Source: Microbacterium oxydans (GTDB taxonomy: Bacteria > Actinomycetota > Actinomycetes > Actinomycetales > Microbacteriaceae). From it: 64,000 nucleotides of DNA. The position numbers and the translations under genes are program-made. How positions within the stretch are numbered: the first letter of the stretch is position 1; each line of letters begins with the position of its first letter. The stretch covers positions 62,001-126,000 of the forward strand of contig NZ_JYIW01000020.1 in assembly GCF_000956525.1 (NCBI RefSeq). Direction: 5' to 3'. Shown here piece after piece: positions 16,695-24,638 of this stretch. The notes under the pieces are model-generated. The model had not been told where the DNA came from. It saw nothing but the letters and a program-made list of their open reading frames with translations, and did no database searches.

Positions 16695-17916
16695 GCTGGC
16701 CTCCCCGCGTGGGGACGACCATCGTGAACGCGGTGCCTCTCACCTTGGTCAGTACGCTTGGTTTCGCCAGCTGCCCCCACCACTTGTTGCTGTTGTCTTC
16801 ACCCTTCGTGTACGGGTGCGCGCGGAAGTCTCGGGTGAGCCGGAACCGTCCGCTGCGGATCATGCCGTAGCCGCCGACTTTGGTGAGGTATTTCTGCACG
16901 TTCGTGAGCCCGAGTCCTCGAAGACCGTCATCATCACCCGAGTCGTGCTTGCGGAGCGCGTCGAGCATCGCCCGAAGCTCCTGTTCAGGCCTCGCGTTCC
17001 CTCGCAGCCCCGACTTCCAGAGAGTGCGTGCCGCGAGCCCGGGCCCCGAGTCGAACACGGTGACCGCGACAAAGCGAAGCTGGTCGCCCATCGTCGTAGG
17101 CTTCGACCCCGACGGGAACGCCGCGAAGTACTCGGAGAGGTCACGCTGTTGCGCAGCCGACTCCATCAGGCGTGCCCGCTTCTGCGTGAGGGCGCGCACA
17201 TGCACACCTCGCACGGAGTGCGTGTAGCGCGCGTCGAGCGCGTTCGACCGTGCGTGGTCGTGAGTGTTCTGGACGAGTTCGAACAGCGCTTTACCGAGGT
17301 CATACGCGTCGTAGGCGAAACGGTCGTCATGACGGAGGCCCACGGGGCTCATCCCCATCACACGCCAGCCGAGGGGCCACACGGGCCGCGGAATCTCGAT
17401 GAGCTTCTTCGCGTAGACCTCGACTGCCTCGTGCGCGATGGTTGGGCCATCCGAGGTATGCAGATACAAGCCCCGCGGAGCGCGCAACGGCGGGATGTGG
17501 TCGGCCGCGATCACGGCGCGCTCGCTCCCTACACTCTCACCACTCCCCGATGCGGGGATGTTGTCCGCCTGCTTGAGTGCTGCCAGCGCCGCACGATAGG
17601 CATCGACGGTGACGTCCGCGCCACCGGGGCCGGTAACTTTGTCCGCCATGAGGATCGCGGTGAGCAGCACCGTGTTGCGCTGAAGCTTCTTCGCGGCTTC
17701 CTCTTCATTGTCGAACGGGAACTTGGTCACGACCTCCCGGTTCATGTGACTCCACGAGATTACAGCGAGCAGCGCCTGCGGGATTGCTAGCGGGTTCGTC
17801 GTGACGGTCGTGCTGGCCATCGACAGTGGGCCGGCGCCATCCGCGAGCTGTGCGGTGAGGTCATCGGGTCCGACCTTGTCGAGCCTCTGCGGCACACTCA
17901 ACGACTTCATCTGCAC
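16687..17916 (-). CDS. GHKL-type ATPase
   Basis: A 409-residue protein with all GHKL ATP-binding motifs in the C-terminal half. The N box is KALFELVQNTHDHA (209-222, E213 and N217), G1 is FDSGPGL (288-294), G2 is GLRGLGLTNV (331-340) and the last motif is GTAFTMVVP (about 394-402). There is no histidine-kinase dimerisation domain or receiver, so it is closer to Hsp90/MutL/MORC-like ATPases than to a sensor kinase. The N-terminal 180 residues are helical and unassigned. It is the first gene of a two-gene unit and overlaps the PRTase-like gene, implying a joint function. A conformational-switch or clamp role is an inference. Confidence 0.85.
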   Translation of the reverse strand: MQMKSLSVPQRLDKVGPDDLTAQLADGAGPLSMASTTVTTNPLAIPQALLAVISWSHMNREVVTKFPFDNEEEAAKKLQRNTVLLTAILMADKVTGPGGADVTVDAYRAALAALKQADNIPASGSGESVGSERAVIAADHIPPLRAPRGLYLHTSDGPTIAHEAVEVYAKKLIEIPRPVWPLGWRVMGMSPVGLRHDDRFAYDAYDLGKALFELVQNTHDHARSNALDARYTHSVRGVHVRALTQKRARLMESAAQQRDLSEYFAAFPSGSKPTTMGDQLRFVAVTVFDSGPGLAARTLWKSGLRGNARPEQELRAMLDALRKHDSGDDDGLRGLGLTNVQKYLTKVGGYGMIRSGRFRLTRDFRAHPYTKGEDNSNKWWGQLAKPSVLTKVRGTAFTMVVPTRGGQHG

Positions 17917-18190
17917 TCCATGCCTCGCAACCTAACAGAACCCCGGGTCACTTCCCCGTTCGGTGACGTCGTCCGAAGTTTCACTGCGGAGTTGGCGGGG
18001 CGGGTGCACTCCGCCCTCGCCTCCTACCCTGCGGCGCATCCCCCGACACCCCCGCGAAGATCAGGCAGACAAGGCCAACCAAGCCCTCTGCCAAGTCCAG
18101 AAAGAGCGAACAGACCGGTTCAGGCGCTGAAAATAGTATCTCTGCCAAGGTGACCAAGTGCGCGGAGCCCCTGAAAACACTGGGCACACT

Positions 18191-18213
18191 CCAGCCAAGG
18201 TCACCTCGGCTGG
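18191..18213. promoter_or_regulatory. 23-bp near-perfect palindrome
   Basis: CCAGCC-A-AGGT-C-ACCT-C-GGCTGG reads almost identically on both strands with a single central base. It is nested inside a second inverted pair (18140-18149 with 18223-18232). It may be a terminator for the upstream unit or an operator for the GHKL/PRTase unit; no T-run follows on the minus strand. Confidence 0.45.
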
Positions 18214-18262
18214 GGCCTGGTTTCCTTGGCAGAACGACCCCACCCACGGCACTCCCAACCAA

Positions 18263-18286
18263 ATCTGCCGAAATATCTCGGCAGAT
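18263..18286. terminator. Hairpin after the 18316-20036 unit
   Basis: ATCTGCCGA (18263-18271) and TCGGCAGAT (18278-18286) are perfect 9-base arms around a 6-base loop. The hairpin lies 30 bases downstream of the last stop of the minus-strand three-gene unit, the right place for its terminator. Confidence 0.5.
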
Positions 18287-18315
18287 CTACTGCGGGTTGG
18301 CGCGCTGATGACCAG

Positions 18316-18855
18316 TCAGGCGTGTGGGCAAGGATCTGCGCAGCCCTCGTTCGCGCATGCGGCGGCGAGGTCTGCACCTGCCCAGGTGGGCGCCGGCGTC
18401 GCGTCTTCGAAGTAGCACAATGCGTTCGCGATACCGCGGTAGTGGAACACGGCAACCTGATACTCGTCGGATGGGTCGGCCGGTTCTCCCGGCAGGAGCG
18501 GCTCGCCTGTTGGGGGACGCCGGAACCCATGGTCGAGGTCGGCATGACCGTGGAACTCTTCCCGAGAGTCGTCGATGCTCTTCGCGGCGCGGAGGTAGGT
18601 CGATGCCAGGGCTCGACCAAACCCGACAAACTTCGGCCCCTTGATCCGAAGACCCTCAGCCTTCGCGGCGTCAGGGCCGAGCAAGCGAAGTCGCATCACG
18701 GAACTCATGGACTCTGTTGGAGCCGGCGCCATCGCCTGCCACTTGACCTGCTTGCTCCCATTGACGTCGTGCTTATTGAGCGCCCGGAGGATGAACTCGT
18801 CCGCATCGACGTCAAGGTAGGCGACGTCAGCGTCACCCGCGGAGTCCTCAGTCAC
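18316..18855 (-). CDS. Hypothetical protein, 179 aa
   Basis: Third gene of a compact minus-strand unit; it starts seven bases after the stop of the preceding gene. It is acidic at the N-terminus (DVDADEFILRALNK), with a basic middle, RIKGPKFVGFGRALASTYLR, and a Cys-containing end (AAACANEGCADPCPHA) that could bind a metal. No family is recognised. The close packing with the two genes upstream says they work together. Confidence 0.65.
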   Translation of the reverse strand: MTEDSAGDADVAYLDVDADEFILRALNKHDVNGSKQVKWQAMAPAPTESMSSVMRLRLLGPDAAKAEGLRIKGPKFVGFGRALASTYLRAAKSIDDSREEFHGHADLDHGFRRPPTGEPLLPGEPADPSDEYQVAVFHYRGIANALCYFEDATPAPTWAGADLAAACANEGCADPCPHA

Positions 18856-18861
18856 GGCCTG

Positions 18862-19263
18862 TCAGGAATGCTTGCGGATCAGCGAGGTGATCCTCGAGCG
18901 ATCCGTGAGGGCGCCCGACTGCCCGTAGCGCTCCTGGATGGAGGTGCTGTTCGGGAGGAAGGTGAAGGCGAAGCGCGTGTAGCCGACTTCCAGTGAAGCG
19001 AACCCCTCTGCCGTCTCCCACTCGATGTAAGTCGTGTCGTTATCGCTGGGAGTGATGTCAGCGAGGTGCACCTCGGCGACAAGCGCCTCGATCTCCGCAG
19101 CAGTCATGGCCGTCGGGACGACGTCGGCAACGAAATGGCGCTTCAGATCGAAGGAGTCCCACACGCCGACGTAGGGGCGGTCGGGTTCGTATGGGTTGCG
19201 GTCGCTGACGTAGCTGACGACGCGGCGGGACCGAACAGAGCGGTCCGGAAGTGCGATTGTCAT
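18862..19263 (-). CDS. Hypothetical protein, 133 aa
   Basis: Second gene of the unit; its ATG overlaps the TGA of the TIGR04255-like gene by four bases (19260-19263). The product has ordered polar and beta-forming segments (RRVVSYVSDRNPYEPDRP, VGVWDSFDLKRHFV and TAEGFASLEVGYTRFAFTFL) without a known motif. Translational coupling to the first gene suggests a complex or a paired role. Confidence 0.65.
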   Translation of the reverse strand: MTIALPDRSVRSRRVVSYVSDRNPYEPDRPYVGVWDSFDLKRHFVADVVPTAMTAAEIEALVAEVHLADITPSDNDTTYIEWETAEGFASLEVGYTRFAFTFLPNSTSIQERYGQSGALTDRSRITSLIRKHS

Positions 19264-20036
19264 TTCAGTTCTCCCCCCATGCGAATGCGACAGGCATCTG
19301 TTATAGCGCCTTCAAAAAGCTCGTTCTTAACGGAACGTAGCACTCCCAGAATATCTTCCAGGCCAGTGACGTTCCTGTGAGCGAATTCTTTACTGACTTC
19401 GATGTCCAGTACAAGTATCGCTTCACCTTCTCTGACCCCGGCGAAAACAGTGTTGCGGGTGTTCACGATGCCGGTGTCTTCACGGTTGAACGGGATGTCC
19501 ACCTGCGTGAACATCCGGTTGATGTCCTGAGGTAGCCGCCCGGGAACATCCACCGCCAGGCGAACCCAGTCGCGGATCTCGTACTCCCTGTCCTGCGGAA
19601 CGGGCAGTTCGTTGACGAAACGCGCCTGCGCATAGGTCACTGTCTCGCCGGCGACGTCGGCGACGAGGGGTACGAGGTGCCCCATCGCCTGTCCGATGAA
19701 CGCGTCCCAGTCTTTGTAGTTCTGGTCGTCGCTGCCCTGGTCGTAGACGCGCACGTAGCGGATCTCGTCTTCGATGAACCGCACGCGCTCCCGGTCGGTG
19801 GATCGCTGGAAGCCGACGAGCGTGCTCCTGTCCCCGAGTGCACCCTCGGGGGGCACCGACATAGGCACGAAAGTGTCTGACACTTTGTAGATCCCCTGAG
19901 TCTTCCAATCGGGGAACTGCTCGTCGAAACGCCGCTCGAGCTCGTGCACGTCGAAGACCTTCCCGTCCTCGAAAGCGAGAGTGAGCCCAGCCTCGACGAC
20001 AGGCGCGTGAGGGTACGGGCCATCCACTTGACTCAT
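19260..20036 (-). CDS. TIGR04255-like protein
   Basis: A 258-residue protein opening near YPHAPVVEAGLTLAFEDG, with LVGFQRSTDRERVRFIEDEI in the first half and TGIVNTRNTVFAG plus EAILVLDIEVSKEF in the second. The order, an N-terminal 'P.aPv.Ea.l.i' strand, an 'F' basic strand and a late 'vLDid' strand, is that of the sporadic TIGR04255 family, found in mobile and defence-rich regions and of unknown biochemistry. It heads a three-gene coupled unit. Promoter signals should lie in the 121-base divergent gap shared with the plus-strand gene at 20158. Confidence 0.7.
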   Translation of the reverse strand: MSQVDGPYPHAPVVEAGLTLAFEDGKVFDVHELERRFDEQFPDWKTQGIYKVSDTFVPMSVPPEGALGDRSTLVGFQRSTDRERVRFIEDEIRYVRVYDQGSDDQNYKDWDAFIGQAMGHLVPLVADVAGETVTYAQARFVNELPVPQDREYEIRDWVRLAVDVPGRLPQDINRMFTQVDIPFNREDTGIVNTRNTVFAGVREGEAILVLDIEVSKEFAHRNVTGLEDILGVLRSVKNELFEGAITDACRIRMGGELK

Positions 20037-20157
20037 GTGAGCCGATCCTGAGGGAGCACACTGTCACTCTATCCCTGTCGCGTCGCGGCGCCTGTAACGG
20101 CGGTAATTTCGCCTGATACCCATAGAGTCGCATCACCATGCCACCGACGGAGGATAC

Positions 20158-21228
20158 GTGACCCACCCACCCCTCATAACTCTCGCCGAGTCGGAACTGC
20201 CCGCGCTGAAGGCGTCCATGCGGGACTTGCAGGTCGCCACATCGGCGTACTACGCCCATACAGCTGGCGCGGGGTCCGCTGAGGATCAGGCGACATCGGT
20301 CCGCTCTTTCTTGTCAGCCGCTCAGGTCTTGAACGATCTGCTCACGAAGTCCGCTGCGGACAAGGCGGCATACGCAGCCCTCTTCAAGGAGGCCGCGCCG
20401 GGGACCGAGCTGATCTCAGCGGTGAAGTACGTCCGCAACGTCAGCCAGCACGTACTCCACGTGGTGCGACCCTCCAAAACCTTCCGGATCGTCGGCGGAG
20501 ATCTTGGTTTCCGCGGGTACATGGATTGGGACGAAGTTCCCGACGACGTTCACGACCAACTCCACAAAGGCACGCAGAACCTGCGCCACAACTATCGAGC
20601 GCACCTCGAGGGTCGGGAAGTCATGGGGACCATGCTCGCCGGGCTGCGGTTCTTCGCCAGCCTTCACCCGGACATCGTGCACCGCGACCGACGCGGGGAA
20701 TGGACGGGGTTCCCGCTGATGAGTCAGCCGGGAATGAGTCCGCCCCTTCATCCGGAGGAACCTGCGGACCAGACCGTCGCCTGGGAGTGGCTGAACGCTC
20801 GCGTGCCGAACGGTGACTGCAGAGTGATCAGCGCACAGATCACCGTCGACGGCACTGTGTACGTGTGCGGCGACACGTTCATCGACCGACTGACCTTCAC
20901 TCCGTTCGTCGAAACCGCGGATCAGGTGAATCGAGACATCACAGCCAGCTTCCCGTATTTCACTGCAACTACTCACGAGCACGTGGTGGACTGCACATCA
21001 GAGTTCCCGGAGGCTCGCCAGTCGCGCGTCCTGCGCGCCACCCACGATGTTGCGATGTGGGCAACCCCGGTCGACGTCTTGGAGTCAGGTGCAGATTGGG
21101 GCCGCGACGCGGACACAGGCGAAGGACGGGGGCTCGTGCTGACTGAGTCCCGCGAGGGGGTGCTGGGCTTCAGCGCATACCTCATCCGCCGAGCGCGACG
21201 TTTGAACGCTCTCGTCCCTCCGCGGTGA
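20158..21228 (+). CDS. Hypothetical protein, 356 aa
   Basis: GTG at 20158 has a GGAGG site five bases upstream. The N-terminal ~110 residues are helical (SELPALKASMRDLQVATSAY, then AAQVLNDLLTKSAADKAAYA and AVKYVRNVSQHVLHVVRPSK). This is a four-helix pattern reminiscent of HEPN-like proteins, but no catalytic motif is plain. The C-terminal part is mixed alpha/beta with DGTVYVCGDTFIDRLTFTPF. It is transcribed divergently from the TIGR04255-like unit, so the two may share a regulatory region. The function is unknown. Confidence 0.65.
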   Translation: MTHPPLITLAESELPALKASMRDLQVATSAYYAHTAGAGSAEDQATSVRSFLSAAQVLNDLLTKSAADKAAYAALFKEAAPGTELISAVKYVRNVSQHVLHVVRPSKTFRIVGGDLGFRGYMDWDEVPDDVHDQLHKGTQNLRHNYRAHLEGREVMGTMLAGLRFFASLHPDIVHRDRRGEWTGFPLMSQPGMSPPLHPEEPADQTVAWEWLNARVPNGDCRVISAQITVDGTVYVCGDTFIDRLTFTPFVETADQVNRDITASFPYFTATTHEHVVDCTSEFPEARQSRVLRATHDVAMWATPVDVLESGADWGRDADTGEGRGLVLTESREGVLGFSAYLIRRARRLNALVPPR

Positions 21229-21431
21229 CCACGCCTGACGTCTTCGCGGCAGGCGCACAGCGGGCGAAACGACGGCGGTCACGAGCGCTATTTCGTTCAG
21301 GGCTGTCCGTCTGTCATCACGGCCCGAGAGTCTGCGTTGGTCAAAGTGGTGATCCGGCCAGTGACAGGTCTGCCGCAGTTTTCAACGTGACGCTCGGCTA
21401 GGGCGTCACCCCGGAGCGGTACCCTACAGAT

Positions 21432-22334
21432 ATGCCCATCCCCGTTGCTCGCCCCGCTTCCGCGCGCGCCGTTCACGGCGACAGGAGCACGGTCTACGCT
21501 CAGGTCATCGCCGACTCCATCTCCCCCGAGGGCGTGCGCCTGACAACCCTCGAGGTGCAGTGCCACCGTTTCGTGCTATCGGAGTTCAACACGCACCGTG
21601 TGTTCAGCCGCAACAGCGCCTCGTCTCGTGCGATCCCGGTGCGTAAGCAGCTGCAGTACCTTCGCGATGCACCCGCGATTCCGCTGTCTTTCCCGCAGGA
21701 GAAGGCGGGCATGCAGGGCGGTGACGAGCTGAACTCCAACCTCGTGGAGGAGGCTCGCGCTCAGTGGCTCGTAGCGCGTGACGCTGCCATCGCCTCCGCG
21801 GAGAAGCTCGTGGCGCTCGGAGTGCACAAGTCCATCGTGAACCGCCTGCTGGAACCGTTCATGTGGCACCGCATCATCGTCAGCAGCACCCGTTGGGACG
21901 GGTTCTTCACCCAACGCATCAGCCCGAACGCGCAGCCGGAAATTCACGCAGTCGCTTCCTGGATGCGCGAGGCACTGGAAGCGTCCACGCCTGACGCCGT
22001 CGCAGGCGGTAAAGGGTGGCACACCCCGTACATTGACGAAGTGACCGACGACCACATCCGAGAAGCCGTAGGTTCGAGCGAGGACGCGTACTGGACACTG
22101 CGCCGTGAGATCAGCGCGGCCCGATGCGCGCGCGTGTCGTACCTGACGCACACCGGCGTCCGAGATATTGAGGCTGACCGCGACTTGTATCAGAAGCTCG
22201 TGTCGGCGGAGCCGCCGCACTGGTCACCACTCGAGCACGTCGCGACCCCGGGCGCTCATCCAACTACCGTGTCCAATTTTGACGGGTGGACGCAGCTGCG
22301 TCAGATCGCGGAGCTCGCGCGCACCCGCACGTAA
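21432..22334 (+). CDS. thyX: FAD-dependent thymidylate synthase, phage-type
   Basis: A 300-residue ThyX. The signature region CHRFVLSEFNTHRVFSRNS followed by SSRAIPVRKQ corresponds to the family's RHR-x(7)-S flavin/dUMP motif in the divergent form common in phages. Residues with WHRIIVSSTRWDGFFTQRIS and the late HWSPLEHVATP complete the fold. It makes dTMP from dUMP with methylene-tetrahydrofolate and FADH2. Its place in an accessory region between unknown genes, and the phage-like motif, suggest a mobile-element origin rather than the housekeeping copy. Confidence 0.88.
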   Translation: MPIPVARPASARAVHGDRSTVYAQVIADSISPEGVRLTTLEVQCHRFVLSEFNTHRVFSRNSASSRAIPVRKQLQYLRDAPAIPLSFPQEKAGMQGGDELNSNLVEEARAQWLVARDAAIASAEKLVALGVHKSIVNRLLEPFMWHRIIVSSTRWDGFFTQRISPNAQPEIHAVASWMREALEASTPDAVAGGKGWHTPYIDEVTDDHIREAVGSSEDAYWTLRREISAARCARVSYLTHTGVRDIEADRDLYQKLVSAEPPHWSPLEHVATPGAHPTTVSNFDGWTQLRQIAELARTRT

Positions 22335-22413
22335 GCGAATGTAAGCGTCCTCGACCTGGACTTCAGCCGAGGGCACCAACGGACGCCCAGGCGAAGCACG
22401 CGCAACAGTAGAC

Positions 22414-22701
22414 TTGGCATTCCTCGCCCTGCAGCCCGCTCGAACCGCATATGACAACGCCCATCGCGTTAGCGAAGACTTTGGGGTCGGCGACGAACCG
22501 GCTCCTCGTTGGACCGTTCAGGTGTCATATGAGGACGCGGAGGGCCGGAACTTCCGAGAGACCTTCCACCTCGATGTCGAGCCGTGGCGACGGTCCATCG
22601 CCGAAGCCGACCCGCTCATTCAGGCAGGCAAGTACATCGAGTCCGTCGCCTACGAGGTCCGAGACGTCAAACAGGCAATCCGTGGCCGGCAAACGATGTG
22701 A
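22414..22701 (+). CDS. Small hypothetical protein
   Basis: A 95-residue frame from a TTG at 22414. The C-terminal two thirds are protein-like: RWTVQVSYEDAEGRNFRETF, then DPLIQAGKYIESVAYEVRDV. Beta strands are followed by a helix, as in small tail- or regulator-like proteins, with no family recognised. The N-terminal 25 residues are less convincing and there is no clear ribosome-binding site, so the start is uncertain and the gene may be truncated at its 5' end. Confidence 0.5.
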   Translation: MAFLALQPARTAYDNAHRVSEDFGVGDEPAPRWTVQVSYEDAEGRNFRETFHLDVEPWRRSIAEADPLIQAGKYIESVAYEVRDVKQAIRGRQTM

Positions 22702-22780
22702 CGGTCGAACCACGGATCTCGGTAGCGCGAGGTGCCGGCAAACATCCTCGCCGCCGTGTCGAACGGCTTCGCAACCGAGG

Positions 22781-23050
22781 TCAGCGGAAATAGAGCTGTG
22801 TCTCGAGCGATGACTCCAGCTTCCAAATGGTACGTAGATCCGGCCAGGATTCGCCCAGCAGAATCTTGCGAATGGTGCCCTCGTCGAGGCCCGCGGCTCG
22901 CGCTACCTCTCGAACCGAGCGCTCGCCTATCGCCGACTTCAGGCCCAGGGCGAACCGACGCGCGGCCTCGCCGACGGGATCTGTCGACGGCGCGTCCGGC
23001 CACTGCGATGAGAGCATGGCCGGCGTTGCTCGTGCTTCCTTACGTGCCAT
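22781..23050 (-). CDS. HTH (XRE-like) transcriptional regulator
   Basis: From ATG at 23050 the product is about 89 residues with a helix-turn-helix: GERSVREVARAAGLDEGTIR, then ILLGESWPDLRTIWKLESSL. This is the lambda-repressor/XRE pattern. An upstream ATG at 23113 is possible, but its extra 21 residues are encoded by tandem repeat DNA. The repeats at 23088-23125 lie just before the start and are candidate operators. The gene is the last one before the bkd operon. Confidence 0.7.
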   Translation of the reverse strand: MARKEARATPAMLSSQWPDAPSTDPVGEAARRFALGLKSAIGERSVREVARAAGLDEGTIRKILLGESWPDLRTIWKLESSLETQLYFR

Positions 23051-23087
23051 CCCACAGCCTCCGAACCCGGGATCCCAGTGTTTACCG

Positions 23088-23137
23088 GGATCAATTGCGT
23101 CTTTCTGGATCAATTGCGTCTTTCTGGATCACTTTCG
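23088..23137. repeat. 19-bp tandem repeats at island edge
   Basis: Two identical 19-base units beginning GGATCAATTGCGTCTTTCT (23088-23106 and 23107-23125) are followed by a partial third (GGATCACTTTCG from 23126) and a looser GGATCAACTTCG from about 23144. They lie between the HTH gene and the stop of bkdC, at the change from accessory to backbone DNA. They could be operator repeats of the HTH gene or part of an integration junction. Confidence 0.6.
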
Positions 23138-23190
23138 TTTGAGCGGATCAACTTCGATTGAAGAAAGAGCATCTTGAAGGGCGTCCAATA

Positions 23191-24552
23191 TCAGTCGACG
23201 AGCAGCGCGGGCTCCTCCAGCACGGATGCCACGTCGGCGATGAAGCGGCTCATGCCGTCGCCGTCGATCACGCGGTGGTCGAACGAACCTGCGACGGTCG
23301 TGACCCAACGAGGGCGGACCTCGCCGTCGACGACCCACGGCTTCTGGCTGATCGTGCCCATGGCGACGATGCCGGCCTCGCCCGGGTTGATGATCGGGGT
23401 ACCGGCATCCATCCCGAACACGCCGATGTTCGTGATCGTGATCGTGCCACCCTGCTGATCCGCGGGGGAGGTCTTGCCCTCGCGCGCCGTGACCGTGAGG
23501 CGGTTGAGCGCGCGGGCGAGCTCCTTCATGCCGAGGTCCTGGGCGTCCTTGATGTTCGGGACGAGGAGCCCGCGGGGTGTCGCCGCGGCGATACCGAGGT
23601 TCACGTAGTGGCGGACGGCGATCTCGGCGCCACCCTCGGTCTCGATCCACGCGGCGTTCACCATCGGCGTGCGCCGGGCAGCCCAGATCACGGCGCGAGC
23701 CATGATCAGCAGCGGCGAGACACGGATGTCGGCGTAGTCGGGCGAAGCCTTGAGGCGCTTGACGAGTTCCATCGTGCGGCTCGCGTCGATCTCCTTCCAC
23801 ACGGTCACGTGCGGCGCCGAGTACGCGCTCTGGACCATGGCCGACGAGGTCGCCTTGCGCACGCCCTTCACCGGGATCGACTCCGTGCGCGAGTCGTCGC
23901 CGGTCGATGCGGGGGTCGGCGCCAGGCCGCGGGCGAGCCCGCCCGGGGCGCTCTGCGGCGCCGGCACGGTCTCTTCGCGAACCGCACCCCACTCGGGGGT
24001 CTCGATGTTGCGGAACACGCTCGCCTGAGAGGCCAGCTTCATGACGTCGTCACGGGTGACCTCGCCGTCGGCACCCGTCGGGGCGACCGTGGTGAGGTCG
24101 ACGCCGAGGTCACGCGCGAGCTTGCGGATCGGGGGCTTCGCGATCACCCCCACCGAGGAACGCACCGGCCGCTCGGCTGGTCGCTTGCGCCGTGACGTCG
24201 CGCCACCGCCCGTGCCGTAGCCGACGAGCACCGATCCGCCGCCCTCTTCCGGCGCGGGCGCGACGGCGACCGCAGGACCGGCACCGCCCTGGGGCCCCGA
24301 GCCCGTCGAAGGGTCGGTCACGAAGGTGATGATCGGTGTGCCGACCTCGACCGTCGTGCCCTCGCCGACCAGCAGCTCACCGACCACGCCGGCGTGCGGC
24401 GATGGCAGCTCGACGAGCGACTTCGCCGTCTCGATCTCGCAGATCACGTCGTTGATCGCCACCGTATCGCCCGGCGCGACCTTCCAGGTCACGACCTCGG
24501 CCTCGGTCAGACCTTCGCCGACATCGGGGAGGTTGAAGTTCTGCGTGCTCAT
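23191..24552 (-). CDS. bkdC: 2-oxo acid dehydrogenase E2, lipoyl acyltransferase
   Basis: A 453-residue E2. The lipoyl domain spans residues 1-78 with lipoyl-Lys44 in ETAKSLVEL. The peripheral-subunit-binding domain is 139-171 ([20 protein letters not shown]). The acyltransferase domain ends with the catalytic motif DHRVIDGDG (about 425-433). It transfers acyl groups from lipoate to CoA in the third gene of the E1-alpha/E1-beta/E2 operon. Actinobacterial pyruvate dehydrogenase uses a single-chain E1 (AceE), so a heteromeric E1 points to the branched-chain complex. Residues 80-87 in the linker are encoded by a palindromic repeat (24291-24315). Confidence 0.9.
   Translation of the reverse strand: MSTQNFNLPDVGEGLTEAEVVTWKVAPGDTVAINDVICEIETAKSLVELPSPHAGVVGELLVGEGTTVEVGTPIITFVTDPSTGSGPQGGAGPAVAVAPAPEEGGGSVLVGYGTGGGATSRRKRPAERPVRSSVGVIAKPPIRKLARDLGVDLTTVAPTGADGEVTRDDVMKLASQASVFRNIETPEWGAVREETVPAPQSAPGGLARGLAPTPASTGDDSRTESIPVKGVRKATSSAMVQSAYSAPHVTVWKEIDASRTMELVKRLKASPDYADIRVSPLLIMARAVIWAARRTPMVNAAWIETEGGAEIAVRHYVNLGIAAATPRGLLVPNIKDAQDLGMKELARALNRLTVTAREGKTSPADQQGGTITITNIGVFGMDAGTPIINPGEAGIVAMGTISQKPWVVDGEVRPRWVTTVAGSFDHRVIDGDGMSRFIADVASVLEEPALLVD
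24291..24315. repeat. CTTCGACGGG-family repeat inside bkdC
   Basis: GCCCCGAGCCCGTCGAAGGG within this span matches the repeat family. It is translated in frame as TDPSTGSGP in the flexible linker after the lipoyl domain, where extra residues would be tolerated. Confidence 0.65.
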
Positions 24553-24576
24553 GAGCGGTCCTTTCGAAATCTGGGG

Positions 24577-24599
24577 CCCTTCGACAGGCTCAGGGACCC
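24577..24599. repeat. Palindromic repeat, CTTCGACAGGCTCAGG family
   Basis: CCCTTCGACAGGCTCAGGG with a CCC flank lies in the short gap between the E1-beta and E2 genes. The same core recurs at 49556-49650 and 61577-61794 and inside two genes. It is a short interspersed repeat; its role is unknown. Confidence 0.8.
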
Positions 24600-24638
24600 A
24601 GCGGGGGTGTCAGCGACCAGAGGAATGTGTCAGGTGCG

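Larger units (their letters stand above)
17917..18315. other. Gap with stacked palindromes
   Basis: This ~400-base gap separates the 18316-20036 unit from the GHKL/PRTase unit, both on the minus strand. No supported gene is present. It should hold the terminator of the first unit and the promoter of the second. Palindromes are listed separately at 18191-18213 and 18263-18286. A longer-range inverted pair TCTGCCAAGG (18140-18149) and CCTTGGCAGA (18223-18232) brackets the first of them. Confidence 0.5.

Noticed and set aside
17981..18262. 93-residue minus-strand frame between the two operons
   Set aside because: No ribosome-binding site; it crosses palindromes and hairpins and has no motif.
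23191..24552. Pyruvate dehydrogenase label for the E1/E2 genes
   Set aside because: Actinobacteria normally use AceE for pyruvate; the alpha/beta E1 fits the branched-chain complex better, though sequence alone does not decide.
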